Of a stretch of 41,635 nucleotides of DNA, positions 1 to 8,634 are shown piece by piece; position 1 is the stretch's first letter, and each line of letters opens with the position of its first letter. The notes under the pieces were generated by a model. That model searched no databases. It was not told the origin of the DNA and was given only the letters and a program-made list of their open reading frames with translations. Source of the stretch: an uncultured Pseudomonadota bacterium (GTDB lineage: Bacteria; Pseudomonadota; Alphaproteobacteria; UBA3830); NCBI GenBank assembly GCA_902796155.1, contig CADBNZ010000041.1, positions 1-41,635 of the forward strand, given 5' to 3'. The position numbers and the translations under genes were made by a program.

Positions 1-1
1 G

Positions 2-331
2 AGTGAACTCGTGCCGATAATAAAAAAGCTTGCGCCAAGCGATTCGACAATTTACAGTGATGAATGGAAAGCTTATGATGGACTTGTAAATGCGGGCTAC
101 AAAAAGCATTACAGAGTTACTCATAGCGAGGATATTTTTGCTAATGTAAGAGCCCATGTTAACGGAATTGAGAACTTTTGGGGAGTTGCAAAAAATAGGT
201 TAGTGAAAATGAGAGGAATCACATGTGAAAAATTCAGCTTACACTTGAAGGAAACGGAATGGCGTTTTAATCATCGTCATGAAAATATTTACAAGTTGTT
301 ATTAAATAATCTCAGATTTCATCCACTCTAA
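2..331 (+). mobile_element. 3' part of IS1595-family (ISXO2-like) transposase, cut by window edge
   Basis: The reading frame is open to the first base of the window, so this is the C-terminal part of a longer gene; the GTG at position 11 is internal. The segment YSDEWKAYDGL contains one of the catalytic acidic residues of a DDE transposase, and HVNGIENFWGVAKNRL followed by a WRFNHR-type end matches the ISXO2-like DDE domain of the IS1595 family. It ends normally at TAA (329-331). I could not identify the terminal inverted repeat in the 170 bases that follow, and whether the upstream half is intact cannot be seen. Family assignment is from motif recall and is fairly secure; activity is unknown. 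Confidence 0.8.
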
Positions 332-514
332 TCTAGTCTAGAACCATATTTAATTATTTTTTGATCTTATATCTGCTTAATCTGCTGTGTCTCAGGCCTT
401 ATACTATACACTCTTAACTCAATGCTGCTTTATAGCCAAAATTAATTGTAAATTAACCTTTTTAATTTAGACTATTCTTATAAAAAAATGTAAGGATAAT
501 CTTTGGAGAGAAGA

Positions 515-3500
515 ATGAGAAAAGAACTGTATTTCGAAGTATTCATATCTTTTTGTTTTTTGTTTGGAAAAAACTTTGCTGTAGATGGACCTCGAAACGA
601 ATTAACGAGATCTCCTTCGAGTATACAAATTCCAACTTTACTAAATTCAAAAACGATAGATTCGAAAAAATCTTTTGAAGTTTTAAGCAAAATTGGTCCT
701 GTAGAACCAAACATTTCTGAACACAGCTGGCTTAGATTGTCACAAGCTTTAGGTGTTCGCAAATGGAAGAATTACGAAGTCTTGGATGTTTCATGGCGTT
801 CAATAGTTAATTACGCAACAAAAAAAGGATTGGGACAGTATGTTACCGAAATTGCTGGATATAACGAAGCCGAATTGTTTGATCGATTTAATTCTGAGCT
901 AGTAACAATTCAAAAATCTGTGGAGGATCCTGCTTTTGTTGATAAAGTAGATAAAGCATTACGAGAAATTTCGAAAAATCTTACTGGGAGACATTTTTTC
1001 GAAAAAATGCTCATATTAAAAAAATTGTATGAAGGCCAAGACAGCCTTGTACCTTTAGAACCGCATTTTTCGATAATGTATGGTGAAAAGTCTGCTTCAA
1101 GTAGTGAGTTTGGTATTGTTCTATTGAATACTCTTTCAACCGAGGAAAAGAGTATATTGATTGGAAATTCGGATACACCGTTTGCACCCCGATTAGGCTC
1201 TGTATTATTTCACGAACTAACTCACTCCGCTCACAAGTTTATTGGACTTTCCCTTTTCAAAGGTTCAAAGAATTTACCTGGCTTCCTGTATGCGATGTTG
1301 TGTGATCCCAGTATCGCCGAAAAGTTTGATCCTTTCACCAATCAACTGTTTTATGACGAATTCAGCCAAAGAATAAACGAGTTAGAACATAACGATGAAA
1401 GAGAGTTCCAGCAATTAGTCCTTTATTCAGTGAGTGGAGCTAGTGAATGGACTAAACAGTATAAAGAAATCTTAAAAGAAGCCGGATATCCGGCGAATAA
1501 TGATAAAGTAAACATTGGGAAAGAAATAGCGGATATTCTCAGCGCAGTATTTATTCGCTGTTTGGATAACGCTGAGGAAGCTTTAACCATTTGTGGTTCT
1601 GCTCCTTGTTATATGCTTTCTTATCCTTGTCTTATTACAGATGATCAGAATGAAAGTATGTTCTTGACAAGAGAAAGAAATCTCGTCAGACTATTACACT
1701 ATCCTAAGGATCGTGGAATATTAGAAATATTTTCTTGTAAAAATGTCCGTTCTATTCTTTATGAACTGATGCGCAAACATGGATTGCTATGGACTCCCAT
1801 GATCGATAATTCTGACGAGAATAAGAAATCTGAAATCTTATTTGAATCTGAAATTGCAAAAAAAATAGAACAAAAGAAAAAACAAGAAGAATCACAGCTA
1901 AGAAAAGAAATACCCCAAAGAAAAGAAGAAAAAATCAAAAAAGAAACTTTGTATAAATTTTTTGCAGAACTAGGAATAAGAAGCCGTCATCCAATACCTA
2001 AGGAATTGGCAAATCAATTAGTTACGAACAAAAAAATTTCAAAAAACGTATTTGAATGTGCCGTAAAAACGCGGTGGTTAGAAAAACTAGTCGATGAAAT
2101 AATATCTAAAAAAATAGATGTTGATATTTCCGACGTTGTTTCACTAATGAATGATATGTTGGAACAAATTGAGCAACCAGAGATAAGTTATAATTTAATT
2201 GATAACTTTTTGTTACTATATAAGATTGCGGAGGACAGAGGAGCTCTAGAAAATGTTAAGTTTTCTTCTAATTCGCTGGAAAAAATTATTTATAGTGAGA
2301 AAATATCCGCCTGTGATTTATTAAAATCCGAAGCCATTGCTTTTGAAAAAGGAGTGCTACGAAAAATACTTGAATTTTACAAAAAAAGGAAAGATTTGTT
2401 GAGAATTTCTCTCACCCTAAACAGAATGAAGCAAAATAACGAGCTAACAGATATAGATATTACTTCCAACTTGTATTATATTATCGATGCTTTTGCTTAT
2501 GGCATAATTTCTCTTGATGATGTGTTCGAATTAGCAAAAGCCGCGAAAGTTGATCATTTGATTGTTCTAAGAAAACTTAGCGATTCGAGTGCTGAAAAAT
2601 ATATCCAAAAAATATTGGATAACAAATTGGAGATTAATGATTCTCTTTTCAGTTATAGCATTCAGAATCCATATCTTCGTGAGAAAGAAAACCTAATGTC
2701 ACGTTATTGGCAACAATTTTGGGAAAAGTCTCACGAAAATCTTTATTTCGACATACTAAATGCCCTTAGCATGTGCAAAGATCCATTATTTGCTGAGATA
2801 GGGCTGAAAATCTCGAATTACTCTTTTGATATGGAATTTGCAATTTTCAATGAAGATTCTCCTTATCAGCATCTTAACAAAGAGATTTTCTTTCTTGTTT
2901 TGAATGGATTATTATCAAATTTTGAAAAAATCGGGCAAATTAATGGTCGGAATGCGAATTATATGTTTTTCAAAAATCAAAGGTTTTTGGGTATATATGA
3001 ATTTCACGAAAATATGGAAAAATTCATGAGGTATGCTACTGCAGATCATATTCTGATGCCAGATGCTGTGATTATGAATGTTTTGAAATTGGAAAAAATT
3101 TGTCTGGAACAGCCCGAAATACAGCACGAATATAAATATATGAGAGCTAAAGATCATGATATACGGACTTGTTTCGAGTATTTTAATGATTTACCAAAAA
3201 AATCAATAAACTTAACAAATCTATTGAATAGCTTGAAACATGATAAAAATAATCTAGAGCTTATTGGAAATTTGGTGAAATATCCAGCTGTTGTTATAGA
3301 TAATCCGATGGAGTTTTTGGAATTTTTTGACAAGGCATTTCCAGGGCATAAATTGACTTCTTCATTACTTAAACGTTGTTTTGAACAAAATATACCAGTT
3401 ACAAGAGAGATCCTCCAAAGAGCAATAACTACGCACGAAGAAAAATTAATTAAAGAATGTTTACCCAATTATTTCAAAAACCTAGAGCAAAATTATTCAC

Positions 3501-3952
3501 CAGAAGATATGGAGCTTTTTGTTTCCGCTTTAGATGAGATTGGAGATAAAAGAGAGATGTTCGAGAAATGTAATGAATCCGGCAAATTGACAAACGTGTT
3601 AGAAAAATTAAAGGATCCGAAGAGGGCATATTATGAGTCAGAAACTCGGTTTTTTAAGTCAGTAGAAGAGAATTATTACATTGGCTTAGAGTTGCTGATC
3701 GATATCGCATTTAACATGTTAAGACAAACAGAAGACGAAGAAATTAAAAATATTATTAGAAAGGAAGCGATCGAAGCTCTTGAAGATCCTTTCGCAGATG
3801 GTTGGGACGTAGTTTTCGAGGAGGAAGATTCTGATGAAAAGGAAAAAGAGGAAAAATTTAAAACAGAAGAGGAGATGAAGAAGATTTTGGAAGAATGTAT
3901 CGCCGCCAAAGATGCTACTAAACTGAAAGAATATCTCAATCTAGACATTTAA
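515..3952 (+). CDS. Large secreted protein with HELTH zincin motif, candidate metallopeptidase/effector
   Basis: This 1145-aa protein is not one I recognise. A TTG 12 bases upstream (503) is possible, but GGAGAG at 505-510 sits correctly in front of ATG 515. The N terminus (MRKELYFEVFISFCFLFGKNFA) looks like a signal peptide. Around residues 229-240 the sequence VLFHELTHSAHKF gives HExxH at 233-237, the zinc-binding and catalytic signature of zincins; the acidic INELEHNDEREF segment about 60 residues later could supply the third ligand (inference). A lysine/glutamate-rich linker (residues ~445-475) is followed by roughly 600 residues of helical, repeat-like sequence with no recognised domain, and the C terminus is very acidic. 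Size, secretion signal and an isolated zincin motif fit a host-directed or periplasmic protease. It stands alone between an IS remnant and a convergent operon, with its own ribosome binding site. Substrate and export route are unknown. Confidence 0.7.
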   Translation: MRKELYFEVFISFCFLFGKNFAVDGPRNELTRSPSSIQIPTLLNSKTIDSKKSFEVLSKIGPVEPNISEHSWLRLSQALGVRKWKNYEVLDVSWRSIVNYATKKGLGQYVTEIAGYNEAELFDRFNSELVTIQKSVEDPAFVDKVDKALREISKNLTGRHFFEKMLILKKLYEGQDSLVPLEPHFSIMYGEKSASSSEFGIVLLNTLSTEEKSILIGNSDTPFAPRLGSVLFHELTHSAHKFIGLSLFKGSKNLPGFLYAMLCDPSIAEKFDPFTNQLFYDEFSQRINELEHNDEREFQQLVLYSVSGASEWTKQYKEILKEAGYPANNDKVNIGKEIADILSAVFIRCLDNAEEALTICGSAPCYMLSYPCLITDDQNESMFLTRERNLVRLLHYPKDRGILEIFSCKNVRSILYELMRKHGLLWTPMIDNSDENKKSEILFESEIAKKIEQKKKQEESQLRKEIPQRKEEKIKKETLYKFFAELGIRSRHPIPKELANQLVTNKKISKNVFECAVKTRWLEKLVDEIISKKIDVDISDVVSLMNDMLEQIEQPEISYNLIDNFLLLYKIAEDRGALENVKFSSNSLEKIIYSEKISACDLLKSEAIAFEKGVLRKILEFYKKRKDLLRISLTLNRMKQNNELTDIDITSNLYYIIDAFAYGIISLDDVFELAKAAKVDHLIVLRKLSDSSAEKYIQKILDNKLEINDSLFSYSIQNPYLREKENLMSRYWQQFWEKSHENLYFDILNALSMCKDPLFAEIGLKISNYSFDMEFAIFNEDSPYQHLNKEIFFLVLNGLLSNFEKIGQINGRNANYMFFKNQRFLGIYEFHENMEKFMRYATADHILMPDAVIMNVLKLEKICLEQPEIQHEYKYMRAKDHDIRTCFEYFNDLPKKSINLTNLLNSLKHDKNNLELIGNLVKYPAVVIDNPMEFLEFFDKAFPGHKLTSSLLKRCFEQNIPVTREILQRAITTHEEKLIKECLPNYFKNLEQNYSPEDMELFVSALDEIGDKREMFEKCNESGKLTNVLEKLKDPKRAYYESETRFFKSVEENYYIGLELLIDIAFNMLRQTEDEEIKNIIRKEAIEALEDPFADGWDVVFEEEDSDEKEKEEKFKTEEEMKKILEECIAAKDATKLKEYLNLDI

Positions 3953-3959
3953 GGGGGAA

Positions 3960-4034
3960 TTGCAAAAGTCGAAAATAGCCTTTCTAGACATTTGATTTTT
4001 GGGATCTAAAGTGCAATTTTTTTAACTTTCGCAA
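3960..4034. repeat. MITE-like intergenic repeat, copy A
   Basis: A 75-bp segment starts TTGCAAAAGTCGAAAATAGC and ends AACTTTCGCAA, so its ends are inverted (TTGCRAAAGT against ACTTTYGCA). A second copy in opposite orientation lies at 31033-31106 and shares both ends plus TCTAAA in the interior. It lies between the convergent 3' ends of the zincin gene and the ABC ATPase gene, so it could also act as a terminator. Confidence 0.6.
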
Positions 4035-4068
4035 TAATTCTATTAATCGTTTTAAGTTATTTTGCATA

Positions 4069-4731
4069 TTACATCTGTACCAGCTTTCCATTTTTCAAAA
4101 TAAGCGTCCGATCCCCCAATTGATTTATTTGGTCTTTGTTGTGCGTTATCATCAGGCACGTTTTCTTTTGCTTATAAACGCACTTATCAATTATTTGCAA
4201 AACTTTTCTTGAATTTTCCGAATCTAAAGCTGCTGTTATTTCATCCAAAAGCACAATTTTTGAATCTGTTATTAGTGCCATTATCATGCTTAAAGCCTGT
4301 CTTTGGCCTCCTGAAAGCTCTCCGGCCAGGCTATCGAGTCTATTTTCAAGACCAATTTCAACAAGTTTCTCTCTGAAAAAGTCATCTCGATTTTTCGAAC
4401 AACTCGGAGCCAATAATGTCCGTTTTTTTCCTCGCATATACGCCATGTTAAGGTTATCGCGCACGCTCATATTGGTTACTGTTCCGACTTTCGGGTCCTG
4501 AAATACGTTTGCAACGAGTTTTGCGCGCAGATATTGCGGTTCATTCGTTATATTTTTTCCTGCTATGAATACGGATCCGCCAGAGGGAGTAACACTACCG
4601 GAAATTGTATTAAACAGAGTCGTTTTTCCTGATCCATTTTCTCCGATAACCAAGACAAATTCGCCTTCATTGACGGTTAAATTCAAATCGACTAAAACAT
4701 TTCTTACGTATATATTTTTCAGATTCAACAT
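4069..4731 (-). CDS. ABC transporter ATP-binding protein (TrpZ-like)
   Basis: A 220-aa nucleotide-binding subunit. Walker A is GENGSGKT at residues 30-37, the signature is LSGGQRQA, and Walker B is IVLLDEITAALD followed by the switch histidine in MITHNKD. Its ATG overlaps the 3' end of the permease gene by 7 bases, so the two are translationally coupled. With the permease and the binding protein upstream it forms an importer of the type called TrpXYZ, predicted to move aromatic amino acids (tryptophan/tyrosine) across the inner membrane. The TrpR-like gene at the head of the operon supports that substrate. Family assignment is secure; the substrate is inferred from context. Confidence 0.88.
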   Translation of the reverse strand: MLNLKNIYVRNVLVDLNLTVNEGEFVLVIGENGSGKTTLFNTISGSVTPSGGSVFIAGKNITNEPQYLRAKLVANVFQDPKVGTVTNMSVRDNLNMAYMRGKKRTLLAPSCSKNRDDFFREKLVEIGLENRLDSLAGELSGGQRQALSMIMALITDSKIVLLDEITAALDSENSRKVLQIIDKCVYKQKKTCLMITHNKDQINQLGDRTLILKNGKLVQM

Positions 4732-5609
4732 TTTTGCTTCCCGCTCATTATAAAAATTATCAATAGTCCTGTTATTAAATTCAGGTCTTGAGTTTTTAAT
4801 CCAAAAATATCGCTGTTTATTGCAATGGTTATGAAAATTCTATAAGCGATGGAGCCGATAACGCACGCGAATAATGCGAGAAATATTTCGCAAAAATTTC
4901 TACTTACAATTTCCATATCACGCGCGAATTTTATTTTCGAAATGAGTTTTTCTCCGATGATTACTGATGCTAATCCAATCACTAAACACCCTGTTCCTTG
5001 AGACACATCACAGAATCCCTGATATTGGGTAAAAATCGCTCCGCAAATTGCGATTAGCGCATTGCTGATTACCAATCCGAAAATTGTCATGACATTTACA
5101 TTAACTCCGTTAGCCGAAGCGAATTTTTTATTTTGTCCGATCGTACGCAATCCAAGTCCAAAATCGCTGCTTAATAAATATGCAATAAAAAAAAGAATAA
5201 GCGCGACAATAACTGCGCAAATTAATATAGGATTTCCGCAACAAAAAATCGTCGTTTCATTAACCAAAGATATATTTGGATTTGTTCCCATGATTCTTAA
5301 ATTTATCGAATACAATATAAATGCAACAATTATTCCGCTCAATAAATCTTCAACTTTTAAGCGAATATTTATAAGTCCGGTTAGGAGCCCCGCTGTTCCA
5401 CCTGTAAGCATCGCGAAAAATAATCCGACCATAGGATTAAGACCGCTTTTTATTATCACAGACGAAACGGCTGCCCCCGTAACAAAGCTTCCATCGCAAG
5501 TAAGATCGGGAAAATTGATAGTGCGAAAAGTAAGATATATTCCGAGCGCCAAAATTCCGTATATTATGCCAATTTCGATGGCGATTGTTAGTTCATTTAA
5601 AGTCAGCAT
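4725..5609 (-). CDS. ABC transporter permease (TrpY-like)
   Basis: A 294-aa polytopic membrane protein with about eight hydrophobic stretches. The N terminus IYGILALGIYLTFRTINFPDLT is typical of the branched-chain/BMP-type permease superfamily that partners DUF534/TrpX binding proteins. The ATG at 5609 lies 23 bases after the stop of the binding-protein gene, with AGAGG upstream. It is the membrane channel for the substrate captured by the 5633-6595 product and is energised by the 4069-4731 ATPase. No defect is visible. Confidence 0.85.
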   Translation of the reverse strand: MLTLNELTIAIEIGIIYGILALGIYLTFRTINFPDLTCDGSFVTGAAVSSVIIKSGLNPMVGLFFAMLTGGTAGLLTGLINIRLKVEDLLSGIIVAFILYSINLRIMGTNPNISLVNETTIFCCGNPILICAVIVALILFFIAYLLSSDFGLGLRTIGQNKKFASANGVNVNVMTIFGLVISNALIAICGAIFTQYQGFCDVSQGTGCLVIGLASVIIGEKLISKIKFARDMEIVSRNFCEIFLALFACVIGSIAYRIFITIAINSDIFGLKTQDLNLITGLLIIFIMSGKQKC

Positions 5610-5632
5610 TGTTTATTATTCCTCTCGAAAAT

Positions 5633-6595
5633 CTAAAAAACTTTTTTGGCTCGCGCTTTTATTGCGTAAGGAATTTCAATCACGCTTTTCGTGTTGATAT
5701 AAAGTTCGGTAGTAGTCGGATATTGGATTTCGATATTGTTAATATCTTCGCCATCAATAACGCGTTTTATGATTTTTCCCGTCTGAATACCGATGTCATA
5801 TTGATTAGGGCCAAGAGCCGCTGCGCAACCTTTTTCAACTTGGTCTGTATCACTCACGTAAACTGGAATGCCATTTTTATTGCATATCGAAACGATATTT
5901 TCCATTCCGCTCAAAGCCATATTATCGTTGCTTATAAAAATAGCGTCACAATTTTTCGCAAGTCGTTCCGTCGCTTGCGGAATTTCCGAAATTTTTGATA
6001 TTCCTTGCTCAATCAAAACGATATTCGCATTTTCGCAAAGTGGTTTCAAAGCATTTACTATAAAAACGGAATTCGCTTCGCCTGTGTTATAAATTATTCC
6101 GAGTTTTTTCAGATTAGGTTGGATTTCCTTAAACAAATTAAGCTGCGGTTGCAAAGCAACAAAATTCGATACTCCTGTTATGTTAGAATTTTTCAAATTT
6201 TCAGAAATATCTTTGGGATTTGTCACAGAACTAAAGACCACTTTCGCTTTTCCGTTTTTCGCGAACTTATAAGCCGCTTGAGAAGGAATAGTTCCGACCG
6301 TTACGATGATATCTGCGCCCGAATCGGAAAATTTCGCGATAATTTGTGAGGCAAGCGCCATATTTCCTTGGCAGGTTTCCACGCTTATATCATATTTCTT
6401 TTCATTTTGCGACTTCAGATAATCAGTCAATCCAGACACAACCGAATTTAACGCTTCGTGTTCGATGACTTTGCATACTTTTACTTTTATTATTTTTTCG
6501 CGGTTATCATTTTTATTTAAAAGAACGTTTTTTTGAGTAAAAAAAATTGACGCCAGAATAACTGCCGCCATGATAGTGATTTTTTTCATTTTCAA
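5633..6595 (-). CDS. ABC transporter substrate-binding protein (TrpX/DUF534 family)
   Basis: A 320-aa protein with a short positively charged N terminus and hydrophobic segment (ITIMAAVILASIFF), a signal peptide or anchor without a clear lipobox. The body has the type-1 periplasmic-binding fold of the TrpX/DUF534 family: GADIIVTVGTIPSQAAY, KVVFSSVTNPKDI, LGIIYNTGEANSV, CDAIFISNDNMALSGM and YDIGIQTGKII are characteristic. GGAG lies 7 bases before ATG 6595; the second ATG six bases later is also possible. It follows the TrpR-like gene by 26 bases and precedes the permease, so it is part of one operon. Predicted to bind tryptophan or tyrosine; ligand specificity is inferred. Confidence 0.85.
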   Translation of the reverse strand: MKMKKITIMAAVILASIFFTQKNVLLNKNDNREKIIKVKVCKVIEHEALNSVVSGLTDYLKSQNEKKYDISVETCQGNMALASQIIAKFSDSGADIIVTVGTIPSQAAYKFAKNGKAKVVFSSVTNPKDISENLKNSNITGVSNFVALQPQLNLFKEIQPNLKKLGIIYNTGEANSVFIVNALKPLCENANIVLIEQGISKISEIPQATERLAKNCDAIFISNDNMALSGMENIVSICNKNGIPVYVSDTDQVEKGCAAALGPNQYDIGIQTGKIIKRVIDGEDINNIEIQYPTTTELYINTKSVIEIPYAIKARAKKVF

Positions 6596-6621
6596 TCTCC
6601 TTTGTTATTCATTTCTATCAT

Positions 6622-6924
6622 TCATTCGTCTTGGGAAAGCGATATTTTTTCTAACATTTTTCGATAACCGCCATAATTTTCTTCGTTTAAAAAGCGAGCG
6701 ACTCGGCCAATTGTGGTTAAACTTGCGTGAGTCATTTCGCTGATTTGTCTGTAGGAGTACTTTTTCTCACTGAGCAGTTGGCACACTCTCCACCTTTCTA
6801 TAAAGGCTTTTATTTCGGCCGGTGTGCAAAGATCTGTGAAAAAATTTTTCGCGTCTTTTGCGTCTTCGAGCGAAGCAATCGCTTCAAACAAATCTACTTC
6901 GTAAATATGGTGGTCATCTTTCAT
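6622..6924 (-). CDS. TrpR-like repressor (YerC/YecD family)
   Basis: A 100-aa helical protein of the Trp-repressor superfamily. LCTPAEIKAFIERWRVCQLLSEKKYSYRQISEMTHASLTTIGRVARFLN contains the family's core helices and the helix-turn-helix (YRQISEMTHASLTTIGRV, about residues 57-74). It is the first gene of the operon that encodes the aromatic-amino-acid-type ABC importer, so it probably represses the operon when its ligand is plentiful. A promoter overlapped by an imperfect inverted repeat lies directly upstream. YerC-type members do not all bind tryptophan, so the corepressor is inferred. Confidence 0.82.
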   Translation of the reverse strand: MKDDHHIYEVDLFEAIASLEDAKDAKNFFTDLCTPAEIKAFIERWRVCQLLSEKKYSYRQISEMTHASLTTIGRVARFLNEENYGGYRKMLEKISLSQDE

Positions 6925-6962
6925 CGCTTAATCCAATCTTTAATTTTATTTGCGTTCTATTG

Positions 6963-6998
6963 TGCTATTATGTTAATACAGCAAAACACAAATGTCAA
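6963..6998 (-). promoter_or_regulatory. Promoter and possible operator of the trpR-trpXYZ-like operon
   Basis: Reading the minus strand, TTGACA (6998-6993) is followed after 17 bases by TAACAT (6975-6970), a good sigma-70-type pair about 45 bases before the TrpR-like start codon. The -10 element is covered by an imperfect inverted repeat (6983-6963) with TGCT and AGCA ends around a TTAA-containing centre, a plausible repressor site. The promoter is well supported by match and spacing; the operator role is inference. Confidence 0.5.
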
Positions 6999-7167
6999 GT
7001 ATATTTTTGAGAAAAATATCTTCTTTTGATACTTCAATGCTTATCTATTTGATTAACGATTCAGATTAAAAAATTGAATTAACATTGAAATGTGACAAAC
7101 ACAAAAATGAATTTATTTAAAACAACTAATCCTGCTGCCAGTATTAATCTAGCAATAAATCTGAATT

Positions 7168-7244
7168 TGGTGCGCCCTGTAGGATTCGAACCTACGACCT
7201 GCGGCTTAGAAGGCCGACGCTCTATCCAGCTGAGCTAAGGACGC
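7168..7244 (-). tRNA. tRNA-Arg (anticodon TCT)
   Basis: On the minus strand the acceptor GCGTCCT pairs with AGGGCGC (one G-T pair), followed by D arm GCTC/GAGC, anticodon loop CTTCTAA with anticodon TCT (reads AGA), T arm GTAGG-TTCGAAT-CCTAC, discriminator A and an encoded CCA. Total 77 bases. The top pair of the anticodon stem is mismatched, which is tolerated. It lies alone between the trp-type operon and the methyltransferase gene. Confidence 0.95.
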
Positions 7245-7412
7245 ATGCAAGAAAAACATGTGTATTAGATACCGCAAAACTTCTTTTTTATCAAGAGAAA
7301 TGTGAAAATAGGATTTTTTCGCTCTGTAGCTGTAAAAGAAAACGATGAAAACCCTTGTTTTTTTCGATATTAATACTAGTATGTTATGAGAGTTTTTCTT
7401 TAGGAGTTTTGT

Positions 7413-8630
7413 ATGGTCAATTTCTATAAAAAAGCCATTATTTCCGCAAGTTTATTAGTATTTTTTGTTCAAGGATATGCAAATGAGCAATCGAACCAAG
7501 ATTCTACAACGGCACAAAACCGCACTGTAGAAACTATAAACGCAAACTCCACCACCGAAGTAGTCCAGCCGAAAGTACTTGAAGAAACGCAATCAGCTAA
7601 TAAAAATGAATCCGAAACATCGCAGAAAATCGTCGAAATTGAAACTCCAGATGAACAGTCCGTAAGTGTCAGCATAGACGTAGAAGCACCTTCTTACGAT
7701 CATCTTGTTCCTGTATCAGGCTGGAACAGATATTCCGGAGATTCTGCCGGTTCTCTTAAAGAATGGGGGCGTTGGTGGAAGTATTTGCACATGAAAACGC
7801 CTGTCGTTATGAAATGGATCGATGATTTTGTCGTTCGCATATATCCTGACAACGAAATTTTCAGAGCTCTGTTTGTAAAAGGGATTTATGATCCAAATTC
7901 GATGGTTATCATAAATTCATTGCTTCCAAAAGATGGTGTATTCATTGATGTTGGCGCAAGTTTCGGCTACTTTTCGATAGTCGCAACCAAAGCTGTAGGC
8001 CCGAACGGTCGAGTGATTGCTATAGAACCAAGTTCCAGAGATTATAACAGGTTGGTTGATAATGTGAGGATTAACAATCTCGAAAATATTATTTCCACAT
8101 ATCGTTTAGCTATTTCAGATTCTAGCGGAACTGCTCTTTTAAGCATTGCTACAGAAGAACGCAGCGCAATCAACACTTTTGGGAATCAATTCAGTTTCAG
8201 TGGAGTTGAGACAGTTGCGAAAGAAAATGTAGATACTATTGCTCTCGATGATTTTGTTGTAGCAAATCAGATAAATCATGTTGATGTTTTGAAATTGGAT
8301 ATCGAGGGGAGCGAGCTAAAAGCATTGCACGGAGCAAAAAAGACTATTGCAAAGTATCATCCGGCGATTATGCTTGGTGTAAATACTAATGCTCTGAAGG
8401 CTTCTGGCACAGACCATGATGAGATTCAAAAGACTTTGTCTGAACTCGGATACAGAGCTTACAAAATTGTCGATGACGGCGAGATATTAGGGCTGGAATT
8501 AATTCCTGATTTAACGAAAGAGCCGGCAAAAATCGTATTCTGCTTGCATGAAACGGTACTTCCTCCTGTTCCGCCACAGCCAGAGCATAAGTCGTTTTTT
8601 CAACGTATAACTGATTTCTTTACGAGGTAA
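7413..8630 (+). CDS. FkbM-family SAM methyltransferase with signal peptide
   Basis: A 405-aa protein; AGGAG at 7402-7406 supports ATG 7413. Residues 1-23 (KKAIISASLLVFFVQGYA) form a clear signal peptide, followed by about 75 residues of Ser/Thr/Glu-rich low-complexity sequence. The domain after about residue 150 is FkbM type: FIDVGASFGYFSIVATKAVG with GRVIAIEPS (SAM-binding loop and acidic ribose-binding residue) and VDVLKLDIEGSELKALHGA (the conserved LDIEG motif). FkbM enzymes O-methylate sugars or polyketides and normally act in the cytoplasm, where SAM is. Export is therefore odd: the N terminus may be a membrane anchor, or the protein may be secreted into a host cell. The next gene begins 4 bases after its stop, linking it to lipopolysaccharide-type genes. 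Confidence 0.85.
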   Translation: MVNFYKKAIISASLLVFFVQGYANEQSNQDSTTAQNRTVETINANSTTEVVQPKVLEETQSANKNESETSQKIVEIETPDEQSVSVSIDVEAPSYDHLVPVSGWNRYSGDSAGSLKEWGRWWKYLHMKTPVVMKWIDDFVVRIYPDNEIFRALFVKGIYDPNSMVIINSLLPKDGVFIDVGASFGYFSIVATKAVGPNGRVIAIEPSSRDYNRLVDNVRINNLENIISTYRLAISDSSGTALLSIATEERSAINTFGNQFSFSGVETVAKENVDTIALDDFVVANQINHVDVLKLDIEGSELKALHGAKKTIAKYHPAIMLGVNTNALKASGTDHDEIQKTLSELGYRAYKIVDDGEILGLELIPDLTKEPAKIVFCLHETVLPPVPPQPEHKSFFQRITDFFTR

Positions 8631-8634
8631 TTTA

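Noticed and set aside
503-514. TTG start four codons upstream of the zincin protein ATG
   Set aside because: GGAGAG fits the ATG at 515 and lies inside the TTG-started sequence.
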